A DNA stretch of 64,000 bases. It comes from Cohnella zeiphila. GTDB lineage: Bacteria; Bacillota; Bacilli; Paenibacillales; Paenibacillaceae. Within the stretch, counting starts at the first letter, position 1; every line of letters starts with the position of its first letter. The position numbers and the translations under genes were made by a program. The notes beneath the pieces are model-generated. The model saw only the letters and a list, made by a program, of their open reading frames with translations, did not search any database and was not told where the DNA came from. The stretch lies in the NCBI RefSeq assembly GCF_014212055.1, contig NZ_JACJVO010000010.1:1-64000 (forward strand), read 5' to 3'. Shown in pieces: positions 7,656 through 17,476 of the stretch.

Positions 7656-9428
7656 ATGCGCAGATGGCTCGAGTCTTACCGCCACCTGAAGATCCGCCAC
7701 AAGCTGTCGATTCTGATCGCCCTCATCATCCTCGTGACGTTCGCCTTCTCGCTGCTCGTTCAGCAGTATGCGTTCGCCACGTACGATCAGCAGCTGTACG
7801 CCAAGTCGGCCCAGGTGCTCAACCTGAGCTCGTCCGCCATCGAGACCGAGCTGAAGCGGATTCAGCAAGTGTCCTACAGCATCATTGCCGATACCCAGGT
7901 CCAGAAGGGGCTGCAGTCGATCATGAGCAGCGACTCGGAGTACGACCGGTACTTGCTGCGAAAAGATTTCGTCGACCATCTGATCACGTACGCCGGATCC
8001 GAGACGGCCGTTCTCTCCGTGCAGGTGTTCGACGCCCTCGGCGTCAAGAACGAAGTCGGCAACGTGTTCCCGACGTCCGCCGCGAGAGCCGCTCGAATCC
8101 GGGAGCTGGCATTGGAGGCGAAGGGCGATTCCCGCTGGATTCTCCCGAGCGAAGACGACCCGGCGCTGACGCTCGTGCGCGAGATCCGCTCGTTCAGCAA
8201 GCAGAACATCGATTTGGAGAACATCGGAACGCTCGTCGTCCGCATCGATCTGGAGAGCATCATCCAGAAATACGTTAATCCAAGCGGGGATCTGATCATC
8301 CTGTCCGGCGGGAACGTCCTCTACCCGCTTCAGCCCGAGATCAATCCGGCCGCCCTCGCCGGTTCGAGCGTCGCAGCCAAAAGCTACTTCACGGAAACGT
8401 ACGACGACAAAACGTACTTCATCTCCCGCATCCTGTCCGCGAACACCGGATGGACGTATCTCAACATCACGCCGTTCAACGACATTTTCAAAAAGGTCGT
8501 GTTCCTCAAAGAGCTGGTCGTCGGCGTGTTCATCGCGCTGTTCGCCTTCGTCATCTTCTGGGGAATCCGCTTCTCCCGCAGCCTGACCCGGCCGATCGAG
8601 GATCTGATGAGCCGGATGAAGCTCGCCGAGAGAGGAAACTTCGCGGAAGCGAATCTGCTGCCCGCCGGAGACTCGCCGGTGGCGATGGACGAGATCGGCC
8701 TGCTGCGGCGGACGTTCCGTCTCATGATCGAACGGATCCAGGCGCTGATCACGGAGAATTACGAGAGCCGGCTGCTGATCAAAGAGACGGAATTCAAGGC
8801 CCTGCAGGCCCAGATCAATCCCCACTTCCTGTACAACACGCTGGAATCGATCAACTGGCTGGCCAAGGTGAACCGGCAGGAGCAGATCTCCAGCATGGTC
8901 GAATCGCTCGGCTTCCTGCTGCGCAGCTCGATCAGCCTGAAGGAACCGATGCTGACGCTGGCCGACGAGGTCGAGATCGTCCGCAGCTACGTCACGATTC
9001 AGAAGTACCGGTTCGAGGAGCGGCTCGACTTCCATCTCTCCATCCCGCAGGATCACCTGGCCCGGAAGCTTCCGAAGCTGGCGCTGCAGCCGCTGCTGGA
9101 GAACGCGATCCATTACGCGCTCGAACCGTCCGTCGGCCCTTGCCGGATCGCGATCCGGTCGTGGGAGACGGACGACGAGCTGCTCATTGCCGTCGAGGAC
9201 AGCGGACCGGGCATCGCCGCGGACACGCTGAATCGGCTGCGCAGCGGCGAACTGACGGCGAAGGGCAAGGGCATCGGCCTGCTCAACATCGACGAGCGGA
9301 TCAAGCTGGCGTTCGGCGACAAGTACGGCATTCGGCTGGACAATCAACCGGAAGGCGGCGCCCGGATCGCGCTCGCGCTGCCGAGAGAAACGGAGGACAA
9401 CGCGCATGTACAAAGTGCTGCTTGTTGA
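7656..9428 (+). CDS. YesM-type sensor histidine kinase (CUT1 system 1)
   Basis: This 590-residue membrane kinase has one transmembrane helix near residues 20-40, an extracytoplasmic sensor region, a second helix near 285-305 (ELVVGVFIALFAFVIFW), a HAMP segment, then a His_kinase domain with the phosphoacceptor His in QINPHFLYNTLES (about residue 390). A HATPase domain follows, with N box PLLENAIHYAL and G box DSGPGIA. The start was placed at 7656 because GGAGGGGG lies 7 bp upstream. It probably senses an extracellular sugar or a binding-protein state and phosphorylates the regulator encoded next, whose start overlaps its end by 23 bp. Confidence 0.92.
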   Translation: MRRWLESYRHLKIRHKLSILIALIILVTFAFSLLVQQYAFATYDQQLYAKSAQVLNLSSSAIETELKRIQQVSYSIIADTQVQKGLQSIMSSDSEYDRYLLRKDFVDHLITYAGSETAVLSVQVFDALGVKNEVGNVFPTSAARAARIRELALEAKGDSRWILPSEDDPALTLVREIRSFSKQNIDLENIGTLVVRIDLESIIQKYVNPSGDLIILSGGNVLYPLQPEINPAALAGSSVAAKSYFTETYDDKTYFISRILSANTGWTYLNITPFNDIFKKVVFLKELVVGVFIALFAFVIFWGIRFSRSLTRPIEDLMSRMKLAERGNFAEANLLPAGDSPVAMDEIGLLRRTFRLMIERIQALITENYESRLLIKETEFKALQAQINPHFLYNTLESINWLAKVNRQEQISSMVESLGFLLRSSISLKEPMLTLADEVEIVRSYVTIQKYRFEERLDFHLSIPQDHLARKLPKLALQPLLENAIHYALEPSVGPCRIAIRSWETDDELLIAVEDSGPGIAADTLNRLRSGELTAKGKGIGLLNIDERIKLAFGDKYGIRLDNQPEGGARIALALPRETEDNAHVQSAAC

Positions 9429-10971
9429 CGACGAACGAATCATTCTGGACGGCATCTCGCGGATGGTCGACTGGCCGTCGCTCGGAACCGAGCTCGTCCG
9501 CACCGCCCACAACGGTCTCGAAGCTTACGATTTCATCGCCGCGGACCCGCCCGACATCGTCGTCAGCGACATCAAGATGCCCGGCATGGACGGACTCGAG
9601 CTCGTCGAGAAGACGTTCCGCTCCCATCCGGACATCCGCTTCGTCATCCTCTCCGGCTTCGGAGAGTTCGAATACGCCAGCCGCGCCATGCAGTACGGCG
9701 TCAAGCATTACTTGCTCAAGCCGACCAACGAAGGGAAGATCGCCGATTCGCTGAGAGAGATCGTGCAGGAGCTGGACCTCGAGGAACGCAAGGAACGGTT
9801 CGTCCGCCAGATGCGGCTAGGTCTCGAGAAGGTCATGCCCCACGTGAAGGAGCAGGTGCTGAAGGAGTTCGTCACCAACAAAACGTACGGCAGCCGCGAG
9901 TGGGACTATTACCGCGACCTGTTCCGCTTCGAGCTGGACCTGCCGGTGCGCCTCGTTCTGTTCCGGATCGAAGGGGACGGCGTCGAGTTCGAGCATCTGT
10001 TCGCGATCAAGAACATCGCCGAAGATCTGCTGCCGCAAGCGCTGCTCGGCACGACGGTCGGCGGCCACGTCCTGATCATCGTCCCCGATCCGGGCGACCT
10101 GCCGGACTTGCACCTTCGAATCCGCGACATCCGCTGCACGTTCCGCGATTATTACAAGCTGAACGCCACGATCGCCCTCAGCGAAGCGGGCGGCATGACG
10201 GACGTCCGCGCCTTGTACCGCCAGACGCTGCAATGTCTGAATTACCGCTTCTACCTGAACGAAGGCGGACTCATTACGCTCAAGGACACCGAAGAAGCGG
10301 CGGCCGGCGGAGCGGAAGCGTTTATTTACGACGAGGAGAGCCTGATCGGTCCGGTCCGGTCCGGCCACCGGGAACAAGCGGAGCAAGCGCTCGCCCGCTT
10401 CATCGACGGACTCCGGCAGGCCTCCATCTCGATCGAACAAGCGAAAACGTACGTCGTTCAGCTTTTCGTCTCGCTCATTCGCCTGGAGGAGCCGGAGAGG
10501 ATGAACGAAGACTACAAGCGGATTCCCGCGATCGCGGAGCTTCCGTCGCTGCAGGCGGCGCACGCTTTCCTGGGCGAAACCGTCCGGAAGATCGCCGACG
10601 GCTACTACGAGCGGAACTCGGTCAAGCATACCGCCATCGTCGGCAAAATGCTCGAGATCGTGGGCAGCCATCTCGGCGATTCGGAGCTGACGCTGCAGTC
10701 CGTCGCTTCGGAGATGCTGTACATGAACGCCGACTATCTCGGCAAGCTGTTCCGGAAGGAGACCGGCGAGAAATTTTCCAACTACGTCATGAAAGCCCGG
10801 ATCCAGGCCGCCACCCGCCTGATCGCGCGGCAGCCGGACGTCAAGATCTTCGAGCTGGCCGAACAGTTCGGCTTCGGGGACAATCCGCAGTACTTCAGCC
10901 AAGTGTTCAAAAAAATCATGGGCTGCACGCCGTCCGAATATATGCGGAACCCGGACTCCTCTGGTTTTTGA
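9406..10971 (+). CDS. YesN-type response regulator (CUT1 system 1)
   Basis: This 521-residue regulator has an N-terminal receiver domain with acidic pocket D8-D9, phosphoacceptor D55 (SDIKMPGMDG) and K105 (LLKPTNEG). A long linker follows, then a C-terminal AraC-type double helix-turn-helix (about residues 415-515, ending GFGDNPQYFSQVFKKIMGCT). It is encoded directly after and overlapping its kinase. It most likely activates the binding-protein gene that starts about 100 bp downstream and the permease genes further on. Confidence 0.93.
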   Translation: MYKVLLVDDERIILDGISRMVDWPSLGTELVRTAHNGLEAYDFIAADPPDIVVSDIKMPGMDGLELVEKTFRSHPDIRFVILSGFGEFEYASRAMQYGVKHYLLKPTNEGKIADSLREIVQELDLEERKERFVRQMRLGLEKVMPHVKEQVLKEFVTNKTYGSREWDYYRDLFRFELDLPVRLVLFRIEGDGVEFEHLFAIKNIAEDLLPQALLGTTVGGHVLIIVPDPGDLPDLHLRIRDIRCTFRDYYKLNATIALSEAGGMTDVRALYRQTLQCLNYRFYLNEGGLITLKDTEEAAAGGAEAFIYDEESLIGPVRSGHREQAEQALARFIDGLRQASISIEQAKTYVVQLFVSLIRLEEPERMNEDYKRIPAIAELPSLQAAHAFLGETVRKIADGYYERNSVKHTAIVGKMLEIVGSHLGDSELTLQSVASEMLYMNADYLGKLFRKETGEKFSNYVMKARIQAATRLIARQPDVKIFELAEQFGFGDNPQYFSQVFKKIMGCTPSEYMRNPDSSGF

Positions 10972-10993
10972 ACAATTAGACCGGTTTTTTGAA

Positions 10994-11042
10994 TTAACCT
11001 TTCCTCCCGAGAGCCGGATAATAGGAAATGTAAGCACTATCC
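10994..11042 (+). promoter_or_regulatory. promoter with CcpA cre-like site
   Basis: TTAACC (10994-10999), 17 bp and GATAAT (11017-11022) form a plausible promoter. TGTAAGCACTATCC at 11029-11042 matches the Bacillus cre consensus TGWAARCGYTWWCA at 12 of 14 positions and lies just downstream of the -10, where CcpA binding would repress. Matching was done by eye. Confidence 0.5.
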
Positions 11043-11074
11043 CATCTAATGGACAGATCATGGGGAGGAAAAAG

Positions 11075-12442
11075 ATGAAGATCAAGCAAAATGCGATCGC
11101 GCTGCTCACCCTGTCTCTGGCTCTCGGCTTATCCGCATGCGGAAGCTCGGGCAACAACGGCAATAACGGCGGCAACGCGGCTAGCCCGTCGGCATCTGGC
11201 GGCTCCAGCGCTCCCGCGTCGTCGGCCTCGGCTTCTTCCGGCAGCAGCGACGCTCCGGTTACGCTGCGCGTCGCCTGGTGGGGCGGCCAATCTCGCCACG
11301 ACTACACGCTCAAAGTCATCGACCTGTACGAACAGAAGCACCCGAACGTCAAGATCGAAGCCGAATACGCGGCGTTCGACGACTACTGGAAGAAGCTGGC
11401 CCCGCAAGCGGCCGCCAATCAGCTTCCGGACGTCATCCAGATGGACATCTCGTATCTGAACCAATACGCCGGCAAAGGGCAGTTGGACGATCTGCAGCCG
11501 TACATCGACAACGGCACGATCGATACGAGCTCCATCAGCGACAGCACCCTGTCGGGCGGCAAAGTGAGCGACAAGCTTTACGCCTTCAACCTCGGCTCGA
11601 ACGCGCTGGCGTCCGTCGTCGATCTGCAGATGCTGAAGGACAACGGCATCGACGTGCCGGACAACAACTGGACCTGGCAGACGTACACCGATATCGCCGC
11701 CAAGCTTCACGACAAGGGCAAGATCGTCGGCGGCTTCCGCTTCGACGTCTTCTTCCCCTTCTACCTGAGAGGCCAGGGGCAGCATATGTACGCGGCGGAC
11801 GGCACCGGACTCGGGTACTCCGACGACAAGTACTTCATCGATTATTTCAATATGTATAAAGATTGGTACGACAAAGGCTACCTGCTCTCGCTCGACAAGG
11901 AAGCGCAGAAGAAAGGGACGCCGGAAGAGGACGAGATGGTGCCCGGGCATTCGTTCTCCTCGAACGGCTGGTCCAACCAGTACATCCTGCTCTCGGACGC
12001 CGTCAAGCGGCCGCTCGACATCCTGCCGATTCCGGGCTGGAACGACAACAAGGCGCTGTTCCTGAAGCCGTCCATGTACTTCTCCATCGCTTCCGGCTCC
12101 AAGGTCAAGGAGGAAGCGGCCAAGTTCATCGACTTCTGGGTCAACGATATCGACGCCAACAAGATCATCATGGGCGAGCGCGGCGTTCCGGTCTCCACCA
12201 AAGTCCAGGAAGCGCTCAAGCCGGACCTGTCTCCGGAGCAGGCGAAAGTGTTCGATTACGTCGCCTGGGCCGCGGAAAACTCGAGCGAGATGGACCCGCC
12301 GAACCCGGTCGGAGCCACCGAGGTCGACGCGCTGCTCAAATCGTACGCGGAATCGATTCTTTACAAGAAGAACACCGTCGAAGAAGCGGCCGCCAAGTTC
12401 CGCAAGGAAGCCGAACAAATCTTGGCGAAGAACAAAAAATAA
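11075..12442 (+). CDS. sugar ABC transporter substrate-binding lipoprotein (system 1)
   Basis: This 455-residue family-1 extracellular solute-binding protein carries a lipoprotein signal peptide with lipobox LSAC near residue 21. A low-complexity Ser/Ala/Asn/Gly linker follows (to about residue 60), then the two-lobed sugar-binding fold beginning VTLRVAWWGGQSRHD. The start was set at 11075 because GGGGAGG lies 6 bp upstream. An ATG 15 bp earlier overlaps that site. The protein would deliver an oligosaccharide to the two permeases encoded at 13108-14857. A terminator-like hairpin follows, so the binding protein may be made in excess over the permeases. Confidence 0.92.
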   Translation: MKIKQNAIALLTLSLALGLSACGSSGNNGNNGGNAASPSASGGSSAPASSASASSGSSDAPVTLRVAWWGGQSRHDYTLKVIDLYEQKHPNVKIEAEYAAFDDYWKKLAPQAAANQLPDVIQMDISYLNQYAGKGQLDDLQPYIDNGTIDTSSISDSTLSGGKVSDKLYAFNLGSNALASVVDLQMLKDNGIDVPDNNWTWQTYTDIAAKLHDKGKIVGGFRFDVFFPFYLRGQGQHMYAADGTGLGYSDDKYFIDYFNMYKDWYDKGYLLSLDKEAQKKGTPEEDEMVPGHSFSSNGWSNQYILLSDAVKRPLDILPIPGWNDNKALFLKPSMYFSIASGSKVKEEAAKFIDFWVNDIDANKIIMGERGVPVSTKVQEALKPDLSPEQAKVFDYVAWAAENSSEMDPPNPVGATEVDALLKSYAESILYKKNTVEEAAAKFRKEAEQILAKNKK

Positions 12443-12459
12443 CCTTCTATCCTTCCGCA

Positions 12460-12491
12460 GCCCGTCCCCGCATTCGTCCGCGGGGGCGGGC
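12460..12491 (+). terminator. hairpin after binding-protein gene
   Basis: GCCCGTCCCCGC pairs with GCGGGGGCGGGC (one G-T pair) around an 8-base loop, 17 bp after the stop codon. The following sequence is only weakly T-rich, so it may act as a partial terminator or as an mRNA-stabilising end. Confidence 0.6.
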
Positions 12492-13107
12492 TTGCTGCTA
12501 GAGAGGGCGGTCGGGGGACCGGTTAGGACGTTGGCGTTGCTGTTCATTCCATAACCGGTTCAACGGTCGCTTAACTTCTTCCATCCGTTCCGGCTTTTAA
12601 ACGGTCGGAGAATTTCCGCGCCAAGCTCGTAATTGACTGCCGGTGTCAAATTGAACCCGCGAGTACAGTCGTTCATCGGCTAGCTGGGCCGAAAACTTCC
12701 GAGCGAACGGTCGCGAACCGGAAAATCTCCATACAATCCGGCCTTTGGACCCGATTTCTGCGATTGGAAGGGGAAACCTCCCCCTATTATCGATCATGCA
12801 CGGCAATTGGCGCGATCTGATCGAAATAAGCGGAGATTTTCCGGTTCACGGGTCTAGGTTGGTCATTCCGTTCGCGATAAAGGGAGCATTTCCTGTTCGA
12901 ATGGCAGTTCCACACGAGTTCACGCTTGATTCCCGCCACCTTAATTAAAAATCCGCGCCAACGCCTCCAGCATGTCGGCTTATTAAACAAACACCTCGGT
13001 TTTTTGCCTTCTGGCGGCAACGGACGTCCGGCATAATCAAGATATAGCGAGAAAGCGCTGCGATTCGGCGGCGCCGGCCCTGCAACCGCGAAAGGAGACG
13101 TCGTCTG
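12492..13107. other. gene-free interval with a 16-bp inverted repeat
   Basis: This 616-bp stretch lies between the binding-protein gene and the permease genes of one transport system. No gene is supported; the short open frames lack ribosome binding sites. A 16-bp inverted repeat pairs 12715-12730 (GAACCGGAAAATCTCC) with 12832-12847, enclosing about 100 bp. ACGGTCG recurs at 12563, 12601 and 12707. The promoter for the permeases should lie near 13000-13090 but no convincing pair was found. Confidence 0.5.
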
Positions 13108-14010
13108 ATGAGAAGACTGAGAGAGAACGATCACCTGGTCGGCTATGTGTTCTCTGCCCCGTTCATAGTGGGCTTTCTGATCTTTATCCTGTACCCGATC
13201 GCCAGCTCCCTGTACTATTCGTTCACCGACTACACGATGCTCGGAGCGCCGAACTGGATCGGGTTCGACAACTACCGCGAGATGTTCATGGACGACGATA
13301 AATTCGCCAAATCCGTTTCGGTCACTTTCGTCTACGTCATCGCCAGCGTGCCGCTGCGCCTCGCCTTCGCGCTGCTGGTCGCCAGCATTCTGAACCGGGC
13401 GGTGTCGGGCGTCGGCTTGTACCGGTCCGCCTACTACTTGCCCTCGCTCATCGGCGGCAGCGTCGCCGTGTCGATCATGTGGTCGCAAGTATTCGGCAGC
13501 GACGGCCTGGTCAACTCCGTGCTCGGCCTGTTCGGGGTTCACGCCGACAAGAACTATGTCGGCTCGCCGGGGACCGCCATCTGGACGCTGATCGCCCTGT
13601 CGGTCTGGCAGTTCGGTTCGTCGATGCTGATCTTCCTGGCCGGGCTCAAAAACATCCCCCCCTCCTACTACGAAGCCGCCAGCGTCGACGGGGCGAACGG
13701 GTTCCACCGTTTTTTCCGCATTACGCTGCCGCTGCTCAGCCCGATCATCCTGTTCAACCTGATCATGCAGACGATCTCGGCGTTCATGACGTTCACGCCG
13801 GCCTACATTCTCTCCCAAGGCGACGGCCGCCCCGTGGACGAGATGCTGCTTTACTCGCTGTACCTGTACCGCAAAGCATTCGAGTTCTCCAGCATGGGCT
13901 TCGCCTCCGCCATGGCTTGGGTGATGCTCGCGGTCATCGGCCTGCTGACGCTGGTCATTTTCCAATCGTCGCGCTATTGGGTCCATTACGAATCGAAGGG
14001 GGAAGGCTGA
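13108..14010 (+). CDS. sugar ABC transporter permease, MalF/UgpA type (system 1)
   Basis: This 300-residue permease has six transmembrane helices. It carries the EAA loop typical of binding-protein-dependent permeases: [22 protein letters not shown] around residue 190, which contacts the ATPase. It forms the CUT1 channel with the next gene product. No ATPase gene is present, as is usual for these systems, which share an MsmX-type ATPase encoded elsewhere. AAAGGAG lies 10 bp before the ATG. Confidence 0.94.
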   Translation: MRRLRENDHLVGYVFSAPFIVGFLIFILYPIASSLYYSFTDYTMLGAPNWIGFDNYREMFMDDDKFAKSVSVTFVYVIASVPLRLAFALLVASILNRAVSGVGLYRSAYYLPSLIGGSVAVSIMWSQVFGSDGLVNSVLGLFGVHADKNYVGSPGTAIWTLIALSVWQFGSSMLIFLAGLKNIPPSYYEAASVDGANGFHRFFRITLPLLSPIILFNLIMQTISAFMTFTPAYILSQGDGRPVDEMLLYSLYLYRKAFEFSSMGFASAMAWVMLAVIGLLTLVIFQSSRYWVHYESKGEG

Positions 14011-14011
14011 C

Positions 14012-14857
14012 ATGACCTATGCGAACCGGAAAATGAGAACGCTGCTCTACCACCTGATCGTCGGATTGCTCGCGCTGGTCATGATCTACCCGATCCTCTG
14101 GATGGCGATGAGCTCGCTGAAGCCGAACGGGGAAATTTTTACGACGGCTTACAGCCTTATCCCGAGCAAATTCGCCTGGTCCAACTACTCCACCGGCTGG
14201 AAAGGCTTCGGCGGCAACACGTTCTCGACGTTCTACAAAAATTCGCTCTTTCTCGTCGTCATCTCCACCTTCGGCGCGGTCGCCAGCTCCGCTCTCGTCG
14301 CTTACGGCTTCGCCCGCGTATCCTACTTCGGCAAATCGATCTGGTTCGGCGCCATGATGATGACGATGATGCTGCCGCGCGACGTCACGATGATCCCGCA
14401 GTACATTCTGTTCTCGAAGCTCGGCTGGCTCGCTTCCTTCAAGCCGCTCATCGTGCCGCAGTTTCTCGGAACGCCGTTCTTCATCTTCCTGATCATGCAG
14501 TTCATCCGCACGATTCCGAGCGAGCTGGACGAGGCCGCCAAGATCGACGGATGCAGCAAGTACGGCATCTTTTTTCGGGTCGTCCTCCCGCTCATTACGC
14601 CGGCGCTCGTCACCTCGACGATCTTCGCCTTCTATTGGAACTGGGACGACTTCATCAACCCGCTGCTGTACTTGAACAACCCCAAGCTGTACCCGGTGTC
14701 GCTCGCGCTGAAGCTGTTCCTCGACGCCGACGCCGTCAACAACTGGGGCGGCCTGTTCGCGATGTCGACGCTGTCGCTCATCCCGGTGTTCCTCGTCTTC
14801 TTCCTGTTCCAGAAGTACATTGTGGAAGGAATCAGCACGACGGGTTTGAAGGGGTAA
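14012..14857 (+). CDS. sugar ABC transporter permease, MalG/UgpE type (system 1)
   Basis: This 281-residue permease has six helices and the EAA loop [20 protein letters not shown] near residue 170. Its start lies one base after the stop of the preceding permease, with GGGGGAAGG just upstream, so the two are translationally coupled partners of one CUT1 importer. The C-terminus ends [12 protein letters not shown], a common ending for the MalG group. Confidence 0.94.
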   Translation: MTYANRKMRTLLYHLIVGLLALVMIYPILWMAMSSLKPNGEIFTTAYSLIPSKFAWSNYSTGWKGFGGNTFSTFYKNSLFLVVISTFGAVASSALVAYGFARVSYFGKSIWFGAMMMTMMLPRDVTMIPQYILFSKLGWLASFKPLIVPQFLGTPFFIFLIMQFIRTIPSELDEAAKIDGCSKYGIFFRVVLPLITPALVTSTIFAFYWNWDDFINPLLYLNNPKLYPVSLALKLFLDADAVNNWGGLFAMSTLSLIPVFLVFFLFQKYIVEGISTTGLKG

Positions 14858-14877
14858 GATTGGATGGTGCTGATTAT

Positions 14878-14912
14878 GTGGGGCCTGGGAGTGCTACTCC
14901 CAGGCCACTTTT
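14878..14912 (+). terminator. terminator of CUT1 system 1
   Basis: GTGGGGCCTGGGAG pairs with CTCCCAGGCCAC (one bulged G) around TGCTA, followed by TTTT, 20 bp after the permease stop. The same bases are read on the minus strand as the last codons of the frameshifted gene. Confidence 0.75.
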
Positions 14913-14920
14913 CGCTGCTA

Positions 14921-15175
14921 CCGACGTTTCATCGCCAATGTGAGTAATCCGGTTACTCTCTTTCGCGTATCCCGACGTTTCATCGCCAATGTGAGTAATC
15001 TGGTTACTCTCTTTCGCCCATCTCGACGTTTCCCCGCCAATGTGAGTAATCTGCTTGCTCTCTTCTGCCCATCTCGACGTTTCCCCGCCAATGTGAGTAA
15101 TCTGGTTACTCTCTTTCGCCCATCTCGACGTTTCCCCGCCATTGTGAGTAATCTGGTTACTTTCTTCACTCATCC
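14921..15175. repeat. 51-bp tandem repeat array 1 (five units)
   Basis: Five units have an exact 51-bp period; GTGAGTAAT starts at 14940, 14991, 15042, 15093 and 15144. Each unit has a GAGTAA / TTACTC inverted core. On the minus strand the units are translated as ESNQITHIGGETSRWAK-like 17-residue repeats at the end of the frameshifted gene. Confidence 0.92.
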
Positions 15176-15958
15176 CCTTGTGCGGGGAAAAGCCAGGACA
15201 TATCCCATTCTTCTGCCAGTTGGTGAAGGATCGGGAAGCAAGTACCTTTTCGGCTAATGCCTGCATGTAAGTGATGGCCGTTGGACTGCTGATCCCCAAT
15301 TCTCTTGCAACTTCGGAAGGAGTCATCTTCTCCCCCTCAAACGACAAGGCGAAGTGAAGGATCGCCCGTTCATACACGTTGAGCGGAGTCTTTCTTCCGG
15401 CTTCGACCGCCAGCTGTCCCCACTTGGCCAAAGACAAAAGCAAAGTTTGTTGGCAGCGCAGCGGCTTCTCCATAATCCCGTCATAGGAGAAGCGGAGCAT
15501 CTTCCAGCCGGCGATCAGCAGCAAATTCTGCCGCTCCAGGTCGCCGTCGAACTGCCAGCGGCTGATATCGCGCCAGTGGGGACCGAAGCCGTCCGCTTCG
15601 ATCACCACCCCAAGCCGATGCGAAGGCTGATAAACGTAATCGGCGAACGGTTGCCCGAACGCAAATCCTGGATCTCGAATTCGGGATGCAGCCCCTCCAA
15701 ACTGCCGAGAGCCGGCCACAGCACGCGGGCCGCCAGCATTTTCTCCGCATGGCCGTGCTTCTCTAATAATCTGCGCTTCCGTTCGCCTCGGCTCATCGCC
15801 AGCGCGTTCTCCATCATCTGCGAATAAGCCAGTTCGAAAGCCGCGTCCGGCTTGGACTTTGCCGATGGGTCCGGGTAGGTCGTTTCTTTGTCGCCGCTTG
15901 ACCGCTTGAGCGTTCTTGTCCGATCGTTCATCTGCAGATCGCGCCTCCTCCGTCCAAG

Positions 15959-16001
15959 CAAAAAAGCCGCCCGTCCGGATCGTACCGGAGTCGAGCGGCC
16001 T
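15959..16001 (-). terminator. rho-independent terminator
   Basis: On the minus strand GGCCGCTCGACTCCGG folds with CCGGACGGGCGGC and is followed by TTTTTT. It lies about 175 bp after the ABM gene and just before the frameshifted gene, so it probably ends the SDR-ABM transcript. Confidence 0.75.
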
Positions 16002-16175
16002 GCGCTTCAGGACCGAATTTGTCATCTCACCCAAAAGAATAGCATGTACGAACGTAAAACGTCCAGCCGGAACAAAGACCGGGAGTCCTGACTGGCTTTA
16101 TCGCCTTCGCGAAGGACGGTGAAGGTGAAGGTGGCAAGGTCGGAAGAAGATGCGGATGACATAAAGGCAATCCCT

Positions 16176-16505
16176 TTATTCAACGGCCGGTTCGAAGGTT
16201 TGGACGACCTCGTACATGCCGGGTTCGAACTTGGCGATGGTCAAGGCTTCCTGCAGAAAGGGAAGAGGCCTGGGGTCCTTCCGCATCGCTTCGTAATCTT
16301 CCGCGCTTCTCCATTGGGCATACATGGTCACTTTGGTCCCATCCATGCTTCGATGGAGACTGCACGAGACGAATCCGGGAGCGTATCGGACAGAGACTTC
16401 CGTCGCTTGAGTAAGCAACTCGATCAGACGTTCCTGATTTTCGGGAGCGACCGTAAATACATTGATCAGAGTAACAACGCGATGGCTCGCGGAAATATCC
16501 GTCAT
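16176..16505 (-). CDS. ABM-domain (antibiotic biosynthesis monooxygenase-like) protein
   Basis: This 109-residue protein has one ABM/dimeric alpha-beta-barrel domain. FTVAPENQERLIELL, APGFVSCSLHRSMDGTKVTMYAQW and a C-terminal strand are characteristic. Family members are cofactor-free monooxygenases or degrade small aromatic or haem-like compounds; the substrate here is unknown. It lies 59 bp downstream of an SDR gene in the same orientation and is probably co-transcribed with it from the promoter at 17497-17525. Confidence 0.82.
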   Translation of the reverse strand: MTDISASHRVVTLINVFTVAPENQERLIELLTQATEVSVRYAPGFVSCSLHRSMDGTKVTMYAQWRSAEDYEAMRKDPRPLPFLQEALTIAKFEPGMYEVVQTFEPAVE

Positions 16506-16564
16506 CTGAATAACTCCTTAATGGACTCCGTCTGCTTGCTTAGCCTTGGCAGCGAGTCATCCTT

Positions 16565-17446
16565 TCATGCATGCTCCATCTCATCGAACATGCGCGATAC
16601 GGCCGAGTCCAATTCTCTGGATTCAAAGTCGGTCGAGACGCTCAGCGCCTCCCAAAGCTTCGTCTCGGCCAACTTGCCGGTGTCCACCGCGTTCGCGATC
16701 GCGACGGCATCGCTTCCGAGCAGCAAGCGAAGCGGCGGGTTTTCCTCATTCACGATCTTCAGGATCGCTTGAGCCGCTTTATCCGGATCGCCGTTCTCCT
16801 TGCCGGTTGTATCGCGCGCATACTTTAACAGACTTCCGACCGTTTCTTTATACTCGTCGCGAGGCTCGATGTGCTGCATGGAGGAGCCCGCCCAATCGGT
16901 ACGGAAGCCGCCCGGTTCGATCAATGTAACCTTCAAGCCCAGCGGGACCACTTCTTTGGACAGCACCTCGGAAAATCCCTCCACCGCCCATTTCGCCGTT
17001 TGATACGCTCCAAGACCCGGTGCGCCGGTTCGGCCGCCGATCGAAGAAAATTGCAGGATGTGGCCGTGTCCCTGTTCTCTGAGCAGCGGCAATGCGGCTT
17101 TCGTTACGTTAATGACGCCCCAGAGGTTCGTCTCCAATTGAGCGCGGAAGTCTTCCATCGGCGTCTCTTCAATGGAGGAGATGTTGCCGTAGCCTGCGTT
17201 ATTCACAAGGACATCCAATCGTCCGAACGTATCGAAAGCGGCCTTGATGGCTGCTTCGGCCTGGTCGTAACGATTGACGTCCAGCTGTACGATATGAACC
17301 CGGCTCCCGTAGCGATCCGCAAGATCGGCTATCTGTTCGGTTTTGCGAGCCGTTGCGACGAGTTGATCGCCACTCGCCAGTACCGCTTCCGCAAGACTGC
17401 GGCCGAAACCTCGGGAGCTTCCTGTAATCAGCCAAACCTTCGACAT
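16565..17446 (-). CDS. short-chain dehydrogenase/reductase
   Basis: This 293-residue classical SDR has the NAD(P)-binding motif TGSSRGFG (residues 9-16), NNAG (82-85), a catalytic Ser near 135 and YxxxK as Y148-K152 (YQTAK). An Arg after the glycine motif and ATARK suggest NADP. It is encoded upstream of the ABM gene and behind a strong promoter flanked by four 14-bp palindromes, downstream of a tetR gene. This looks like an inducible detoxification or oxidoreduction unit. The real substrate cannot be told from sequence. Confidence 0.9.
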   Translation of the reverse strand: MSKVWLITGSSRGFGRSLAEAVLASGDQLVATARKTEQIADLADRYGSRVHIVQLDVNRYDQAEAAIKAAFDTFGRLDVLVNNAGYGNISSIEETPMEDFRAQLETNLWGVINVTKAALPLLREQGHGHILQFSSIGGRTGAPGLGAYQTAKWAVEGFSEVLSKEVVPLGLKVTLIEPGGFRTDWAGSSMQHIEPRDEYKETVGSLLKYARDTTGKENGDPDKAAQAILKIVNEENPPLRLLLGSDAVAIANAVDTGKLAETKLWEALSVSTDFESRELDSAVSRMFDEMEHA

Positions 17447-17476
17447 CTTCCTATGCGCCTCCTCAAAAATAAGTTT

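Larger units (their letters stand above)
14874..15931 (-). pseudogene. frameshifted DUF559-like endonuclease-domain gene
   Basis: The N-terminal part starts at 15931 (MNDRTRTLKRSSGD) and runs to about 15652. A single-base shift there moves the reading to another frame, which continues to a stop at 14874. Joined, the middle reads as a VSR/DUF559-like PD-(D/E)XK domain, with LGVVIEADGFGPHWRD, QNLLLIAG and WKMLRFSYD. A helix-turn-helix-like segment follows (PSEVARELGISSPTAITYMQ). The C-terminal 90 or so residues are 17-residue repeats encoded by the 51-bp array. Restoring the frame needs one extra base near 15652. It may be a true pseudogene or a sequencing error. Confidence 0.65.

Noticed and set aside
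12597..12948. Two short frames (69 and 67 residues) in the gap of CUT1 system 1
   Set aside because: They lie on opposite strands of an inverted-repeat region, lack ribosome binding sites and resemble nothing known.
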